A stretch of DNA of 64,000 nt from Nereocystis luetkeana (GCA_031213475.1 JARUPZ010000008.1:12909393-12973392), one strand, 5' to 3'. Positions 34,379 through 47,829 are shown, counted from the first letter of the stretch. Notes: a model not told the origin generated them from the letters alone. Translations and numbers: made by a program.

Positions 34379-36600
34379 ATAATGAGGTGGAACCTGTGAG
34401 CGGCAGCCGCAGCAACTTCTCGGAGACATGATTACTTCGCCGAATGGCCATTGGTTCATTGAGCTTACGACGGGCGATGCACTGCCGTAGTAAGGGATTG
34501 AGTTTGGCCAGAGGATCAGCCTACGGCCGGTCCACTTCATACCTGACAAGGCCTGGAAGAAAAGACGGCAGACCCGAAGCGCTTAAGTTGACTCATACTT
34601 TTTAGGGCCGAGAACCCCAAGATTATACAGAAGTACGTAAGTATCATACGCACGGAGAACGAAAGATTCAAGATACCGATTTTCAGATTTTCAAGTTAAC
34701 TATAAGGTTAAAATAAATTGTGGTAGACGGGGACGTTTGAGTCTTCATAGTAATGGAACAACGGTTTTTATACGTCAGGGCAGTTTGGTGAAGGTGTTGT
34801 TCCGCACGTACCTCCCGCCTCCTTGCGAAGCTTGACAGCTCAACCCACGCCGACTGTGCCTCATATACGAAGAACAGCAGTAACGCCTATACCATGTAAC
34901 CTATAAAACAATATGGGGGGAGGAATCGCGTCGACCCAATTGGGGGTACGGATATGTTTCGCATAAATATAGGCCGCCGATATGGAAACAAAGAGCTGCC
35001 GTATCAGGTATACATCAGTAGCAGTAGCAGCGGTAATATGACTCCTAGCAACAAGAGCAGGAGCAGCGGTCACCCCTAGCCCCCCTGCACAACGGCGCTG
35101 TATTTGGTTTGGCCGTTTGGAAAGCTACGTGCTGATGCCCCTGCAGCTCTGTGCCGTGCTACATGAGACAGGACGTGTGCTGCTCTGCATTCGGCTGACT
35201 GACCGGTGCGTGCGTTTTTGTGATCTACTTTATCATAGGTCATCACCGTATACAAGTTGCTGGTTGATTGCCGACATAGGAAATACTGTATGCACTTTTT
35301 CAACTCGCGATATCGAAGTTTCTTGGATGGAAAAATGTATGTATTTGGGTATGGAAATAACAGATCGATTTTAGTGCGAATCCCTTTTGGCGGTGACTCA
35401 ACCTTGCTCCTACAACCTGCGAATCGCTTAATCGTACATATCCTGTATGTGTAAACAGTGACTACATATCGAAACGTCATCATCGTCTGCGTGTATGTGT
35501 CGTATTGCAGCTGTATACGCCAAGTGCGATGTATCGGCTGTAGAACATCACAAAAATAACCTGGCGTACTCGTATGAGCAACCTTTACCTGGGGTATAAC
35601 GTCCACCGGCGTACAGCACATCAACACCGTATAAAGCGCAGTAGAATACGCATAAATTTAGGACTACATGGCGATACAAAATCGCTCGGAAGTGGGTATA
35701 CCGCCTACAATATTGCGATGAATATCGTATCGTCATCTGTGGAGGGATACTCTCTGCTACGTATTCTATATTTGGAGAAAGCCGACATTTTTATCGCATT
35801 TATTTGACAACAGTTAACACCAATCACACCTTTGTCATGAATGAGTGAACTGCCATCTATCTGGGAACCAAAGTTCGAAAGGCATCATAAGCATAACAAA
35901 GCCAGTATATGGGAAAAACAAGGACGTGGGTTCATGCTTCAATACCTCGTTCGGAAAAAGACGTTGCTCGAACAGTAATGTGAGCAGTATCTTTCATATA
36001 TATCGCATTTTTACATATAATATAGGGTTTCTCCGTAAAAAATTAAAAAACGTCGTGAAAGAAGGTCGTCTCAGTTATTTTCCGGCAAAATAAATCGTCG
36101 CGAAGTTCGCCGTGACGTTTGAACCACAGTTTGGCGAGTAGTCTGCGGAAATGATGTAGATCTCGACGTTCGGCCCGCTTTTTCATCTACCAGGTACCTG
36201 GTACCTGGTACTATATTTCCTGTGCCGATTGCGCATTCCTCGTACTCTCATCACCTACCATGAACCCCAAAAACTAAAACCTCCGGTTTATCAACTGGCG
36301 CTACTGCCGTTGTACACGCCTTCCATTCGTGGGTCCAATCACGTGTGTGTTGATTACTGTATGTATGCCTGAAGCTCGTACAGCAGCAGTTGCCGGACGT
36401 ACGAGTACATACAGCAAACACACCATCAGGTGTCATACCTGTGGTTTACTACTACTGCTGTAGTGGTATAGAAACACTCGTATCTGGACAGCAAGCTTCA
36501 AAAACGCAAAACCATATGGAGCGATCCTCCGTCCTGCTTCTTCGTACATCATACTCGTACGAACGCCAAATATATGCTCCGATGACCCGCTACATACAAC
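34379..36600. other. Intergenic, no gene recognised
   Basis: A TACCAGGTACCTGGTACCTG run (three overlapping palindromic units) lies at 36188-36210. A 183-codon minus frame at 35076-35627 lacks motifs. Nothing else recognised. Confidence 0.4.
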
Positions 36601-37033
36601 CTCAAGCAAAACCTGCTGCGGTACCGCCGACTGCGTTATTCCTCCCCCTGCTCATCATCCTCGTCCTTTTCATCTGCCTCCTCCACCCCGCTCGGACCTC
36701 CAACCACAGCAGCAGCTCCCCCACCTCTCGTGCCCAAAATTTCCAACTCTGGTGAGCGTCCCAGCGAGCCAGAGCTATCATCCAGACGCTCTGGAGAGCT
36801 GTTGCTCCCGGTCGCCCTCAGAGGCCCAACGCCACCCCCCTCGACCCCCAGTCCGGCATGCTGTGGCCCTCCACAGCCTTGGCGATGGTCTCGGCTCGGC
36901 GGGGTGCCAGTGCAAAGGGAATGTCTTTTGCTCTCGCTGTTGGTGTGGTTGCATGCCCCTTGCAGCGTGCACCCGAGGACATGTTTCCTCTCGTCGACAA
37001 GAAACTCAACATGCGATCAGCGCAGAGCTGTAG
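36600..37033 (+). pseudogene. Proline-rich sequence ending in a CXC-like cysteine cluster
   Basis: One frame (through 36752-37033) reads proline/serine-rich, then GCQCKGNVFCSRCWCGCMPL followed by AACTRGH. Spacing such as C-x-C-K-G-N and C-x-C-x-C recalls CXC-type zinc clusters found at the end of some transposon proteins and TSO1-like proteins. Only part of the pattern is present and no upstream domain is intact, so it is at best a remnant. Confidence 0.3.
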
Positions 37034-37907
37034 ATGGGTTTCACACAAACAGAAAGCAGCATCTATCTCCCGCGGTGCCGGCCGGCCACATTGAAGCGGT
37101 ATATGCCGTCGTGGTGCACTGCTGCTGCTGTGGATTACTTACAGCGCATGAGATGAGGGGTGCCAAGGCTGGGAGATGGGGATGGCCTGGCTGCGGTCTG
37201 TTCGCAGCTGTTCATCCTCACGACGAAAAAAAATATGCCGTAGAAGTACCTCTCGTCAGATTTTTTCGTCGTTGTAAAATTTCTAGGTTTTTGAATTTTT
37301 ACGTATAATATAGCGGCGCAACCTCGAGACGACTTTCTTTTGGCGAGACGACGATCTTCACGACTTTCTTTTTTTACGGGGAAACCCTATAATATTGTCG
37401 TCTGTCTTTGATTCCAAGCGACCCGATGGACATCGCATTAAATTTTTGAACAAATAAACAACCGATGTACATCGCATTTTTAACAAATAAACACGCCTCG
37501 AGTACGAGTGAATTTACATCTGGAATTCGGAGTCGTTTGCTGGACAAGGTTTCGTACCTCAACGCTATCCGAAAAAGCCGTTACGGCAAACAGGCAGTGA
37601 GCGGCAGCAGGCCACACGCATAGCATAGTCGTTTTGGTAAGACCAAGGGCGGTTCCCTTGTGGGCGCTCGCACGTTGGACTTCGGAAAATTCGTTAAGGT
37701 AGGAACAAGGACCTCTTTAGGGGTTCTCGCGTGCTGGATATCGGTCAATGTTCCGGCAATATGACACATCCGGGAAGCACATAACCAGGGATGATCTACT
37801 CGTAGCGCAAGCAGGCCCCAGCTGAACAATGTCGTTCAGAGGATAGTTGAGCAACTATAGCCAAGGCACCCACGTGCAGAAGACATCTACGGTTGACCGT
37901 TACAGCG
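37034..37907. other. Intergenic, no gene recognised
   Basis: A repeated word (ACATCGCATT, AACAAATAAACA) occurs twice near 37428-37490. No gene supported. Confidence 0.4.
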
Positions 37908-38258
37908 GTTCTATGCAACAGGGCATTGCTAAGATAGGTAGGTGTCGAAAGGCCCGATAGGCACTGGATTAATGATGAACGAGGGGGGTAGCCTTGAAAA
38001 GGATTGCCAGGGAGGCTGACATGCGGAGCAAAGACAGGCCCCATGCCGAGCTGTCAGTCAGCCTAAAAATAGGGGACAATAATGAGACGTACCCAGGGAA
38101 ACACGCCTCCACGAAGTCAAACCTCAGACGGAAGGGGGTGAGGATGTAAACACAAGTGTTGCCGTGGCGAAGAGCAGTCCAGATGCTCTGAGACCACCCT
38201 CTGTCCTCATCACCGGGCCTGTCGACCAACGGAAGCGAGCCAAGAAGCTAGCATGGAT
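37908..38258 (+). repeat. LTR-like direct repeat, left copy
   Basis: About 350 bp shared in the same orientation with 42452-42797. Shared words include CAGGGCATTGCTAAGATAGG, GCCAGGGAGGCTGACATGCG and AGCTAGCATGGAT. Identity is roughly 80-85% by eye. The pair brackets the integrase tail, as old LTRs or a flanking internal repeat would. Confidence 0.75.
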
Positions 38259-38904
38259 CAGCTCGCACTCCATCCATGCGCTTAACTCCGTTTCCGGAAG
38301 CCTCCGCCCGTCCCCCTTGCCCTGCGAGCACCGGGCGTTCGTCGTCAAACCCCCGACCACTGACAGGAGGCGAAACGGCTGTTTACGCTTAGATACCGGC
38401 TGCGAAGAACCGGCCATCGCCGGCGAAGAGAAATCTTCTGACACCTGACACCGTCGAGTTGAGTCGGTCAGCGGGGAGGGAGAGGTGGGCACGCCAACGA
38501 CAACGGTGATAGAGCGTGCCCTCCGGGGGCTGCAAGGCGTGCCTCGCTTTGTCAGGATCCAGGCTGCGGACCGCCTTGTGAGCAAAGTCAGGAGAGCACT
38601 ATGTAGTCAAGGAGAAGTCACTGGGTAGAACGAGTTGACGGGTGAAGATACCTCCTAGACGACCAGAGTCTCCTGTGGCTTGAGTTCGAACAGAGCGGAA
38701 CATTGGTAAGGCGAACAGCTGTACTAGCCATGCCGAATTACCTTGTAATGAGGCGAGCGAGCGAAGCGAGCCTTTTTTTACTTGGTTTTTAACCAAGGAA
38801 AAAAAAGCCTCTCCATAACGGCTCGGGTACAAGGGTAGGGTGCCTGTTTTGATTTGTTCTGTATGTGTGTGTGAGTTGGTGTGTGGAATTCAACATTTTT
38901 TTGG
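38259..38904. other. Interior of possible LTR element; hairpin at 38750-38815
   Basis: No intact gene. A hairpin pairs AGGCGAGC...GAGCC/TTTTTTT with AAAAAAAAGCCT around CTTGGTTTTTAACCAAG. Confidence 0.4.
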
Positions 38905-40590
38905 TCCACCTTTCACCACCGATCTCGACGCACACGCCACCAAATCCAGTCCCGGAGGGCTCTGTGCACGCACACACACGCAAGACACTTTCTCGTCCTG
39001 GTGGGGCTGAAAATCGTTCACAGTTCGTCGAGCTAGGTGCGGCAACGTGTGTAGGCACGTCTGTGCGCCGTGTTCAAAATACGAAATCAAAACGTTTTTT
39101 GTGCCTGTGCCAACAGCAGCAGACAGCAGGCAGACTGTGCCTATCCAAAGCATGCACCCTGTGCCTGCCCACAGCAGGCAGACTATGCTTGTCCACAGCA
39201 GGCAGACTGGGCCTGTCCACAGCAGGCAGACTGGGCCTATCCACAGCAGGAAGATTGAACCTCTCCGCAGCACTCAACAGCAGGCTGACTGGGCCTGTCC
39301 ACAGCAGGCAGACGGCTTTGTATTTTTAGCTTTCTTCTACCTACGTAATAGCTAACGAAACCCAACTACGAGTAGTCATAGGCAGACTTCGCCTGTCTGT
39401 CCACAGCAACGTTCGGGCCATGTGCTGCAGGTGATATTGTCAGGCCTACCCTCCCACTGACGAGGGGACGGAGAAACAGGAGAAGATCTGCTGTAGTTGT
39501 ACAGCAGTCAGTAGTAGTGGTGGCACCTGCTACGAGAACCTCTGTTGGATACATGTATGTCATATCAGAGGTTGTAGATATTTCGTCTTCAAATTATGAG
39601 GGTGGAATCAGGAACCACACACACAACATCGAGTACGGTGTACAAAGGGCACAAGCCGAGCGTACTGCGACGCAGACCCTGGCCTCGTGGATCCTACTGC
39701 TACCTCTGCTGCTGTTTCGCTGCTGGAGAAGCTCTGATGTAGATGTTGCACAGCTGCAGTAGTTGTGGCACCTGCTACGAGAAGCTCTTTTGAGCATGCC
39801 ATGTTCGTGTTGTCGTCTCGAAAATATTATGCCGACTGTCGAGGTGGGAAGCAGGAAACATATAAAATACCGAGTGCAGGGTACGTACTACAGTACGTAT
39901 GTGTATATGTACGCGTACAAAGGGTGCAAGGGTTAGACCGACAAGCCGAGCGTACGGCGACGCTGACCCTGGCCTCGTGTGTCCTACTGCTACTGCTGCT
40001 GCTGCTGCTGCTGTTGCTGTTATGGTGCGGGAGGCGCACTGCTGCTGCAGATGTCGTGCATCAGTCCAAGTGAAGTTGTGGTTACACCTGTTGCGAAAAA
40101 GAAGCTCTTTCCGTTGGACAAAACATGTGAGATGCACATTTTTATTGTGCTGAATTTCAACCAGAAAACACTCTGCTGGACAAAATATGTCGAGTGTTGT
40201 GTGTTCTTGACTCTTTCTACCCGTCGACACCCAGCACCACAGCAGTGTCCGTGCCGATTCCTCAATCCCTGAGAGATACAAGTTCTGTGGTTACAGCAGT
40301 GCAGATTTCGTCTTCAAATTATTATGCCGGATTTCGAGGTGGAAACCAGGATACACACGACCAAATCCAGTACTTCTTCCTATGAAGAGCCAGGAGAGGC
40401 CAAGAACATTTACGAAAATTATTGAGATGCACCCACGATGGCGTACAGTAGTACAGTAGTCCGTACGTGGTAGATATTCCTTCGTGTTCGTTCGTTCAGC
40501 ACAATATAAAATAATCCGTATGCGCCCGGCATGATGCATCGCAGATATGCCTACTGCAGGTATTACCGAGGTCGTGCCTCGTTACCACCA
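38905..40590 (+). repeat. Composite repeat R4+R2 with three tandem R2 units
   Basis: R4 (38905-39080) is followed by a minisatellite. Three R2 units then start near 39515, 39770 and 40085, each opening with ACCTG-TACGAGAA or similar, containing TCGTCTTCAAATTAT, and with a CTG-rich core in the first two. The same composite is present once, inverted, at 28975-29770. Confidence 0.72.
39118..39312 (+). repeat. 24-bp minisatellite
   Basis: The unit CCACAGCAGGCAGACTGGGC plus CTGT repeats about eight times with variants. It keeps more than one frame open on each strand (translating to repeats such as PQQADWAC), which explains the spurious frames here. Confidence 0.88.
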
Positions 40591-40919
40591 ATGACTAGTA
40601 GCGGATGTGCTTGCTTTAGGGCGCTGCCAACACGGCCACCCCGTAATCGCAAGAACCCTCTCGTTGTTAACGGGTCGATTTCATTGGCCAGGCATGTTCA
40701 GATACATCGGTTTCACTGACCAGGCATTTGCAGAGACACACGCGAGTACGTACTATCGTGTGGGTGTAGACGCAGGAACAGGTCACATAGTCTACAGGTG
40801 GCGATGCTCCCAGCCAGATTCCTAAGCCATGAGAAGTTCTAGAAGTAGACCTGCAAAATTCCCCAACACGTGGGACACCTGGGAACGAGTGCCTACTGCT
40901 CGTTGTAGATAGATGATCT

Positions 40920-42111
40920 AGATTCCCCTTCGCTTACCCACTACAGTCAAAGGAATCACACGGAGTAGCCCGTTTGCTCTTAGACCTTTGCCGGACATTC
41001 GGGGTACCCTCATTTAGTCGCGCTGACTGTGGGGGGGGATTCACAGGGGCAGTAGTGAGACATCTACGTCGATGGTTTAAAGTATCAGTGTACGTCGGGC
41101 CAGCAGAACCGTCCCAGGGGGCAGAGAAGCGTAGAAAGAGCGGCAGCATGGATGCACGACGTGCTATCCGAACTGCGTAAGTTCTGGCCAACGAGATGGG
41201 ACGAGTACGTTGCGGCCGCTTGTTGGATGAAACACACTACGCCAGACCCGGCGCTACCCTCCGCCATGACTCCGTTCCACCTTCTGTTCGGTCGAAGCCC
41301 CCGCACAACCCACGATATGCTGATCCCACAGATGGATGACACAGAGGCCACAGGCGGCCTCATCAACTTCATCGAGAACCGCAGGCAGAACATGCGAGAG
41401 GTAGCGGAGGCACTGAGAAATATCCACTCAGACAAGGAAGCATCCCGTCAGCGCCGTAACGCGAGGATATCACGGTCGTCCCTATACATTGAGCGGAAGG
41501 GGGCCTTGTCCTGGCACGGGAAAGCGACAGCTCGCTGATCAGACAAGGTATTGGACCGAAGTTAGTACACGATAAATGGACAGGTCCGTGGACCGTGACT
41601 AAGGTCGTGTTCAAGGGCCTGAGCGCTGTGGTGGAAATGGAAGGGAGACAAACGATCGCGTACGGTGTCACTCAAACCCTTCTACAGGCGCTCATCAGAC
41701 TTGAGACACCCGATAGGGGACGGGATCGCACAAATAGCATGGGGTGCTGACCTGGGGCTCAAAGGAGACTCGATCGCAGCGGGCCCGATGTATACACTAA
41801 TCTATCGCAGGGAAGTGGTAGGTAAAACAGGGACAGGCCGTTGGGAATATCGGGGAAGATGCCCAGACGGGGTCGCCTCGGACTGGGTCACGGAGACAGA
41901 ATCCCAAGTCAGTTTTACCCCTTTCCCGCTGGACACCTTTCACGGCCTGACAACCTTGAATCCCCTCAACGCGAAGGAAACTCAACCAACCGCCCGCCTG
42001 AAGCAACGCACGCTCCTGAGCAGCAGCGAAGCGCTAACCCTATATCCGATAGTAACGGCCGTGACCACGTCCCACGGTAGGCGATATATGCAGATATACC
42101 GGGTAGGATAG
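40920..42111 (+). pseudogene. Ty3/gypsy-like integrase C-terminal half, frameshifted
   Basis: Reading three frames in turn: 40974-41130 gives FGVPSFSRADCGGGFTGA, the region of the second catalytic Asp of the DDE integrase core, with RWFKVSVYVGPAEPSQG. 41110-41540 gives MHDVLSELRKFWP, a WMKHTTPDPALPSAMTPFHL segment and LFGRSPRTTHD, typical of the integrase C-terminus. 41535-41660 gives GPKLVHDKWTGPWTV, an SH3-like/GPY segment. 41665-42111 continues LKPFYRRSSDLRHP and WEYRGRCPDGVASDW, a chromodomain-like tail. Frame changes near 41130, 41530 and 41665 make it inactive. Protease and reverse transcriptase are missing upstream. Confidence 0.75.
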
Positions 42112-42451
42112 GCTTTCGACTTTTGCTCACCCTACTGGCGCGCTAGGTTCCCGAACTGCGACTGGGAAGAACTGACTTTCTAGGAAATGAAGAAGGGGGG
42201 TGGAGGCAGACAAGTTGAACAAGTTCAGAGAACAATGCCCCGTTGCCGCGGCGGTAGGCTTTATACTAACTATACAGCGAGAACAGACAGTCAGTTTTGG
42301 TTAGAAAGCGGAGTACATAAGGCCGTGGTTGGCACCTTATGCAGTATTTACAGAATGAGGATTTCCTTGTACAACTATCTAGCGTACGCATCACCCGTCT
42401 TTCCGCGTTGCTGGCCTTATTGGCACCAAGCTGGGGGGGGTGGTACAGTAG

Positions 42452-42797
42452 TTCGGCGTAACAGGGCATTGCTAAGATAGGCGCCGAGAGGCCCAGCAGA
42501 CGCTGGATTGATGCCGAACAAGGGAGGTTGCCTTGAAAAGAATTGCCAGGGAGGCTGACATGCGGAGCAAAGATAGGCTCCACGCCAAGCTGTCAGTCCC
42601 CTTAAACATAGAGGACGAGAATGAGAAATATCCTGGGGAACACGCCTCCATGACGTCGAACCTCAGACGGAAGGAAGTGCGGGTGTAAGCACAAGTTTTT
42701 CCCTGGCCAAGAGCAGTCTAAATACTCTGAGACCCGCCTCACGTCCTCAACACCGGGCCTGTCGAGCTACGGAAGCGAGGGAAGAAGCTAGCATGGA
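42452..42797 (+). repeat. LTR-like direct repeat, right copy
   Basis: Same-orientation match of 37908-38258. It lies 340 bp after the integrase tail, the place of a 3' LTR in a Ty3/gypsy element. TG...CA ends were not evident. Confidence 0.72.
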
Positions 42798-42992
42798 TCT
42801 GTGTTACAGCTGCCTCCTCTTGTGTGCCGCTATCGGCTCGTTCTCACCTCGATAGCCAGCTGGTGCCGTTCGTTGAGAGAGTCCTCATGGGGATTTCCTC
42901 CGTACCTCGCTCCTAAATCCTCTCTGGCCACGGCGGTGGCCAGACGCCACGAGAGTTGAGTGTTGGTATTGCTCAGCGAATGCGACGTGTGA

Positions 42993-43455
42993 TTAACAGA
43001 TAGGCACGTGATAGGCGATAATCATGCACGGTGTGTGAACAGGATATGGTTTGACTTGTTTCTTTCGTTCTTTGGTGGGATTGACTAACCCCAGGTAGGG
43101 CCAGAGAGCACCCGTATCGACCATTACAGCCGATACGGGGTTTCCATGACCCAGACACTGGCCTCGCCCGCCGGGGACACTCCATTGTATACCTACATCG
43201 ATATGACAGCGAGCCATCCTACGGCTTTATCGCTGCCTTACACGATGCACCCTCCGTGCGTCACTGGTCAGGTCAGTCAACGTACATCACAGAATACCCT
43301 GTCGCCCATCTGGGCGACTCCTGAAGCCCGTAGCGCTGCAACATCAGCTGCCCTTCAACCAGCACCTGGGGGCCAACATGGCCGCAGGCCAGACCAGTTC
43401 CGCAGAAGTGACAGGTGTGGTGAACGCAAACGAAGAATGGGCTCACGGAGGCCAC
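42993..43455 (-). pseudogene. Gag zinc-knuckle and aspartic protease remnant
   Basis: The minus strand first reads VHHTCHFCGTGLACGHVGPQ, a damaged CCHC-type knuckle. About 200 bp on it reads GNPVSAVMVDTGALWPYLGL; DTGA with its hydrophobic flanks is the retroviral-type aspartic protease active site. Frames differ and the polymerase part is absent. It belongs to a different, opposite-strand element from the integrase at 41 kb. Confidence 0.4.
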
Positions 43456-46400
43456 GACTTGGTATGAGCCGGTCGCCCCGGTGGTTCAAGTGGTTAACCT
43501 CGAATTCGATGCGAGTCGACGAGGGAAGAAAAACCTGAAATCTTCTCGCGATAAAAATGAAGGCACGTACCGTAGCGGGAAGGGGGTAGAAAAGCCTGCT
43601 ATGTGACCCCGAATCTGAGTTACGAGTTGGAAGGAGAAAGAGAAGAAAATGCGCGAAGATGATAAACGTGATGAGCAAAAAAAAAAAGGGAATGCCCCCA
43701 CGGGTGGGTACCGGGCTTCCTCCTATTAATAGCCGGCAAGTAAGGACCCTTCCACAGGGAACATTTTGAAACATAACACCTTCGTCGATCACCGGATGCG
43801 ATACGGCGGAATTTGGAATACCAATGCATTGGTTGCCGGAGGGAAACAATCGGAACGAGCGACCAGCAACGGGCCACCCGCGCTGAGAATATGTCCCGAG
43901 GGTACAAGGGCGACCAGGACTCGTAAGGCTTAGTCAACGCACTGGCCATATCGATCTAGCCCACGTTATCGATTGGATTTGGACGGCGGTACCGTCACGG
44001 GATTCGTGGATTCCGTGGCTTAAGGGGGATCAGCACCAGTTGGAGTGATCCTGCTACGCAATCAGGACACGACGTCCGGCCTATGTTCTCAACTAGATGG
44101 GGGCGGCGGTGCCGTCATGGTATTGGTAGAACTCCTGTCTTAAGACCTCACATTATCGGGACGTGCACCATTGTCAGCCTTTTGAGCGGGCGAGACAGTG
44201 CAAGTGGGGTATTAGAGGCAAACCACTACTCGGGAAACACGCCACATAAGCTAGCCAAGCGGGTCTGGAACCACAACAATTCTCCCTCCATTCGCTACGG
44301 ATAGGTACCGTTACCACGTGGCAGCCGGAGCGGAGGTTGTGGAACGAGTGCTTCAGAATGTAGGCACTTGGAAAGCCGGGATCGACACGTACGAAGTGTA
44401 CACTCGCAAAAATACGGACGACTCGTTGGGGAGTCTCACGGAAGCTCATCGCCGCCGGAAAATGTTCGCAGGCACAGCTTCCTAGATATATATACCTGGT
44501 ATACATTAAGGATCCTGTTGGATCACCCTCGAAATTGGAACATTGACGCCCTCGGGGTCTCGGGCCTATCCTTATAGGTTCCAGACTGTGTCGCTAGCGA
44601 TCCTAGTTGGTAGCATAAGAGGGAAGTAAGTGTAAACTGATAGACGTACACTGGCGACAGAACAGGGCCATCACGCCGCCCTAGTGGCGCGTTTGACAGT
44701 AGATAGAGCATTTCCCTCCCGATCACAGGAATGAATAACGGACAGGGCAAATCGGAAGGTATCCATAAATATTTCATGTTGGCGAGTAGTCGCAGATATA
44801 TCAGCAACATATGGTGTATGGAGAAATATCTACTGTAGGACAAAGCAGCGAGAACACCCAGGCAGCATTCGAAATATCTCGAATTGCTGTCCCACAGCAG
44901 AACGAAACGATAATATATGCTGCCCGGTAGTGCCCGTAAGCGAAGGATGTCGGGAAACAGCACTTTTACTCCTTGACGAGACACGGTCACGGCAAATGTC
45001 TTGACAGCTTTGACAGTACAAACCGGCGGACGGTAAGAAACATCCTCATTATTCCGGAAACTCCTGAAAATATGGTCGAACGTATCGTGTTTTCCTGTTT
45101 TTGTTGTATTGAGTTTTGTACATTCCCGAGCCCGATCTACGGAAGTTTGGGCAAATTGAATTGCAGAATCTCCATACTATATAGTAAGTTCCATAAACAA
45201 ACGAGTAAACAAGCTGCACCTAATAATGGGAAAAAAGAGGTTTTCACACATGTAATGAGTTTGTTTCTGCCACGTGGGGGTAGGGGACAGAAGCCTAGAC
45301 AGGCAGCTTGATACTGACGTTGCTTTCTGGATTCGAAATGTGATAATTTCATTTCAAAATGACATTTCGACCACGAAACAGTACATCATTATGTTTCCTT
45401 AATATTCCTGTAGCATCCCGATATTAATTGTCTACTGAGGTTTTGTAGGAAGGCGAGAAGTGAGGAGAACGCAGTTATTGGAGCACCACGTTCAGGTTCA
45501 CCGGCTATCGCATGAGCCAGCAAACGTAGCAGAGGGGGGGGGGCTACAACTCCATCTCTCACCTACCGGTCAGTGGTGTCGTGGGTTTTCGGTGTTTGAA
45601 AAAAAAAGGAACCAAGAGTATACAAAAATCAATATATTATACGATAAGTAAGAAAGCGATTCAAGTTTCAATAGCTCGTGCGCAAAAACCCATCAAGTAC
45701 AGAAGCAATGTGCATTTCCCGGGCAAGATCAAACTATTGATATACTATGACCATTGTTTTCCCTCAGCGACCGAACATACCAGTCGCAGCTTCAACCATC
45801 AATTCGCCTTAGTTACGAGTGAACCTCCATCTACAAACAAACAACTTTGATCATATGGTTGTAATGGCCTTACACGGGCTACCGAGTTTACTTCGCTTTG
45901 AATTTAGTTCACGACGCCATGAACATGTTCCTCAAGTAGCCCGAGTCTCGAATGGAACGCCAGGTTCAAACGACTTCGGGCACAGCACGCTCATTTCCAT
46001 CCGGGAGTCGATACGTACGTGGGAGATGAGGCTGGGAACTCAGAACAGTTATCAGAGGACAGCACAGCAGATGACGTAGCTCTGGCAAATCTAAAGGGTG
46101 CCGTACCCGGCAGATACACTACAGAACAGACCAAGGGTTCAAGAGAGAAGATACTAAGTCTGGATCGAGGGGGTGGGCAGTTCCGCTGACGAGCCAGCCT
46201 TTCGTCGCACTCTAGACCGAGGCGTGGGACAGGCACCTCACGAAACCCTCGAACTCACCCAACAGCACGCGCCCCATAGCGAACCAAACAGGGAAGTAGC
46301 ACCAACAACTGGTATGCTTCTCACCCTACCTTTATGAAGATTCGGGGTTTCGTCGCCGTCTCCTTGTACTGCATTTGCCCACGCAGGACTATCGCCACAG

Positions 46401-47829
46401 ACGGAGCTGTGGGCGTATGGTTACAAATATAAAGCACATATATCGCGCAAGTTGCGTCCTATGTCTCCTTGCCGTGAAGAAGCGAAGTGAGTTTTAAACA
46501 GGAGTTTCTTGTCACTGACCGCTACACGAACTACTCGTACGTTAACACACGACATGCAGAGGTCGCATCATTTTCGTCACCGGCACCAGATACGTTCAAT
46601 ATAAGCCATGTGTTGACCGCATCATGAGTATGACGGGGCTCATGATGGACCGTTTCAATGTCGTCATCAATCCAGGGCATACATGCGTCTTATATCCTTT
46701 GTCATGCATTGCCCCAAAGCCGGCTAGCCATCCGGTTGAGGCCACGCCTGTGCACCCTTGAGTGATAATATAATTACCGTATGTCGTCATCCAAACCAAA
46801 ATCCATCTCGGGAAAGCAGCATCAACTATTACTGTACAATCACAAACACTGCACCTACCTGTGGCGAAATACGGCCGACACTGCGCAACTCATCACAAAC
46901 AGCCGCATGGTGAGGTGACAATGGCGATGCCAATAAATACCATATAATTCAATCTCAGATCCAGAATACATCGCCCGCCCGATGATTCGAGACAGTAGCC
47001 ACGGAAATAGCAAAACCCATCAAAAGAGAGCATGCCGGTAGGACTTTCAAGTACACACCCCGTCTGAATGTGTGCGGTGCGACAACATCGGCCCCCCTGT
47101 TTCATACCCGGTGAGAGCATAAAAACAGAATTATCCAGGCAGAGAACAACGAAACTGATTCCAGACCAACTCGAAATCTAGTAACCTAGTAGCCGCCCTG
47201 ATCACGTGTTGGGTCTGGTAGATTGTGCCTACGGGAATGTTCACCAGAGTCCAGTACGCAAAATACGACAAACTACGTGAACCTGAGTTTAAAAGTACTC
47301 TGGATGGGAAAATTTGGTTCACCCCGTAGTGCGCAATAACCAAACAGCTAGAGCGTACGACTCCAATAATCAGAACCAGCAAGGCCTTACGGGCTTCACG
47401 CGGGACCATGTGTTTATCAAACTGTACGCAGTGACTGGGGTCCTCTTGTCTACAGGGTTCTGGTCATGGAAAACAACAACTGATGTATCGTACATGTTAC
47501 AAGCGGACTCAACTCGCCTCATGAGAGTTTGAAAACCGGCCGACCAGACCGGACTCAACTGGGTCAAACCTAGATTTTTAACATCTGACCGGACACCGGC
47601 CGGATAGAGGTTCGCGACCTCCTCGCTTGACCAGCGCTGTTAGGACCTTAACACGGCCTGACCCAACCCGACCCTTTGTATAGCAATACGTCGGACCCGA
47701 CCTGCAGGTTGTGAATATTGTATCAAAATCCAACGCGTGGTCTTGACGTAGCATCTCAACGGCATCGCCTGTTCTTTTGCTGAAGGTTCTTCGAATAGAT
47801 ACTTTCACTTCTTGTCTCTCCGGGAATCT
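43456..47829. other. Region between gag/protease remnant and gene 2 stop; no intact gene
   Basis: Many short frames, none with motifs I trust. 47535-47829 is the conserved 3' flank of gene 2 (see the gene 1 flank). A plus frame at 45980-46190 (GVDTYVGDEAGNSEQLSEDS) has polyprotein-like composition and may be another retroelement scrap. Confidence 0.45.

Noticed and set aside
43478..43560. tRNA-like start (GGTGGTTCAAGTGGTTAAC)
   Set aside because: No matching box B at proper spacing and no acceptor stem.
44523..44990. 155-codon minus frame with hydrophobic segments
   Set aside because: No recognisable domain or start context, and other frames are equally plausible.
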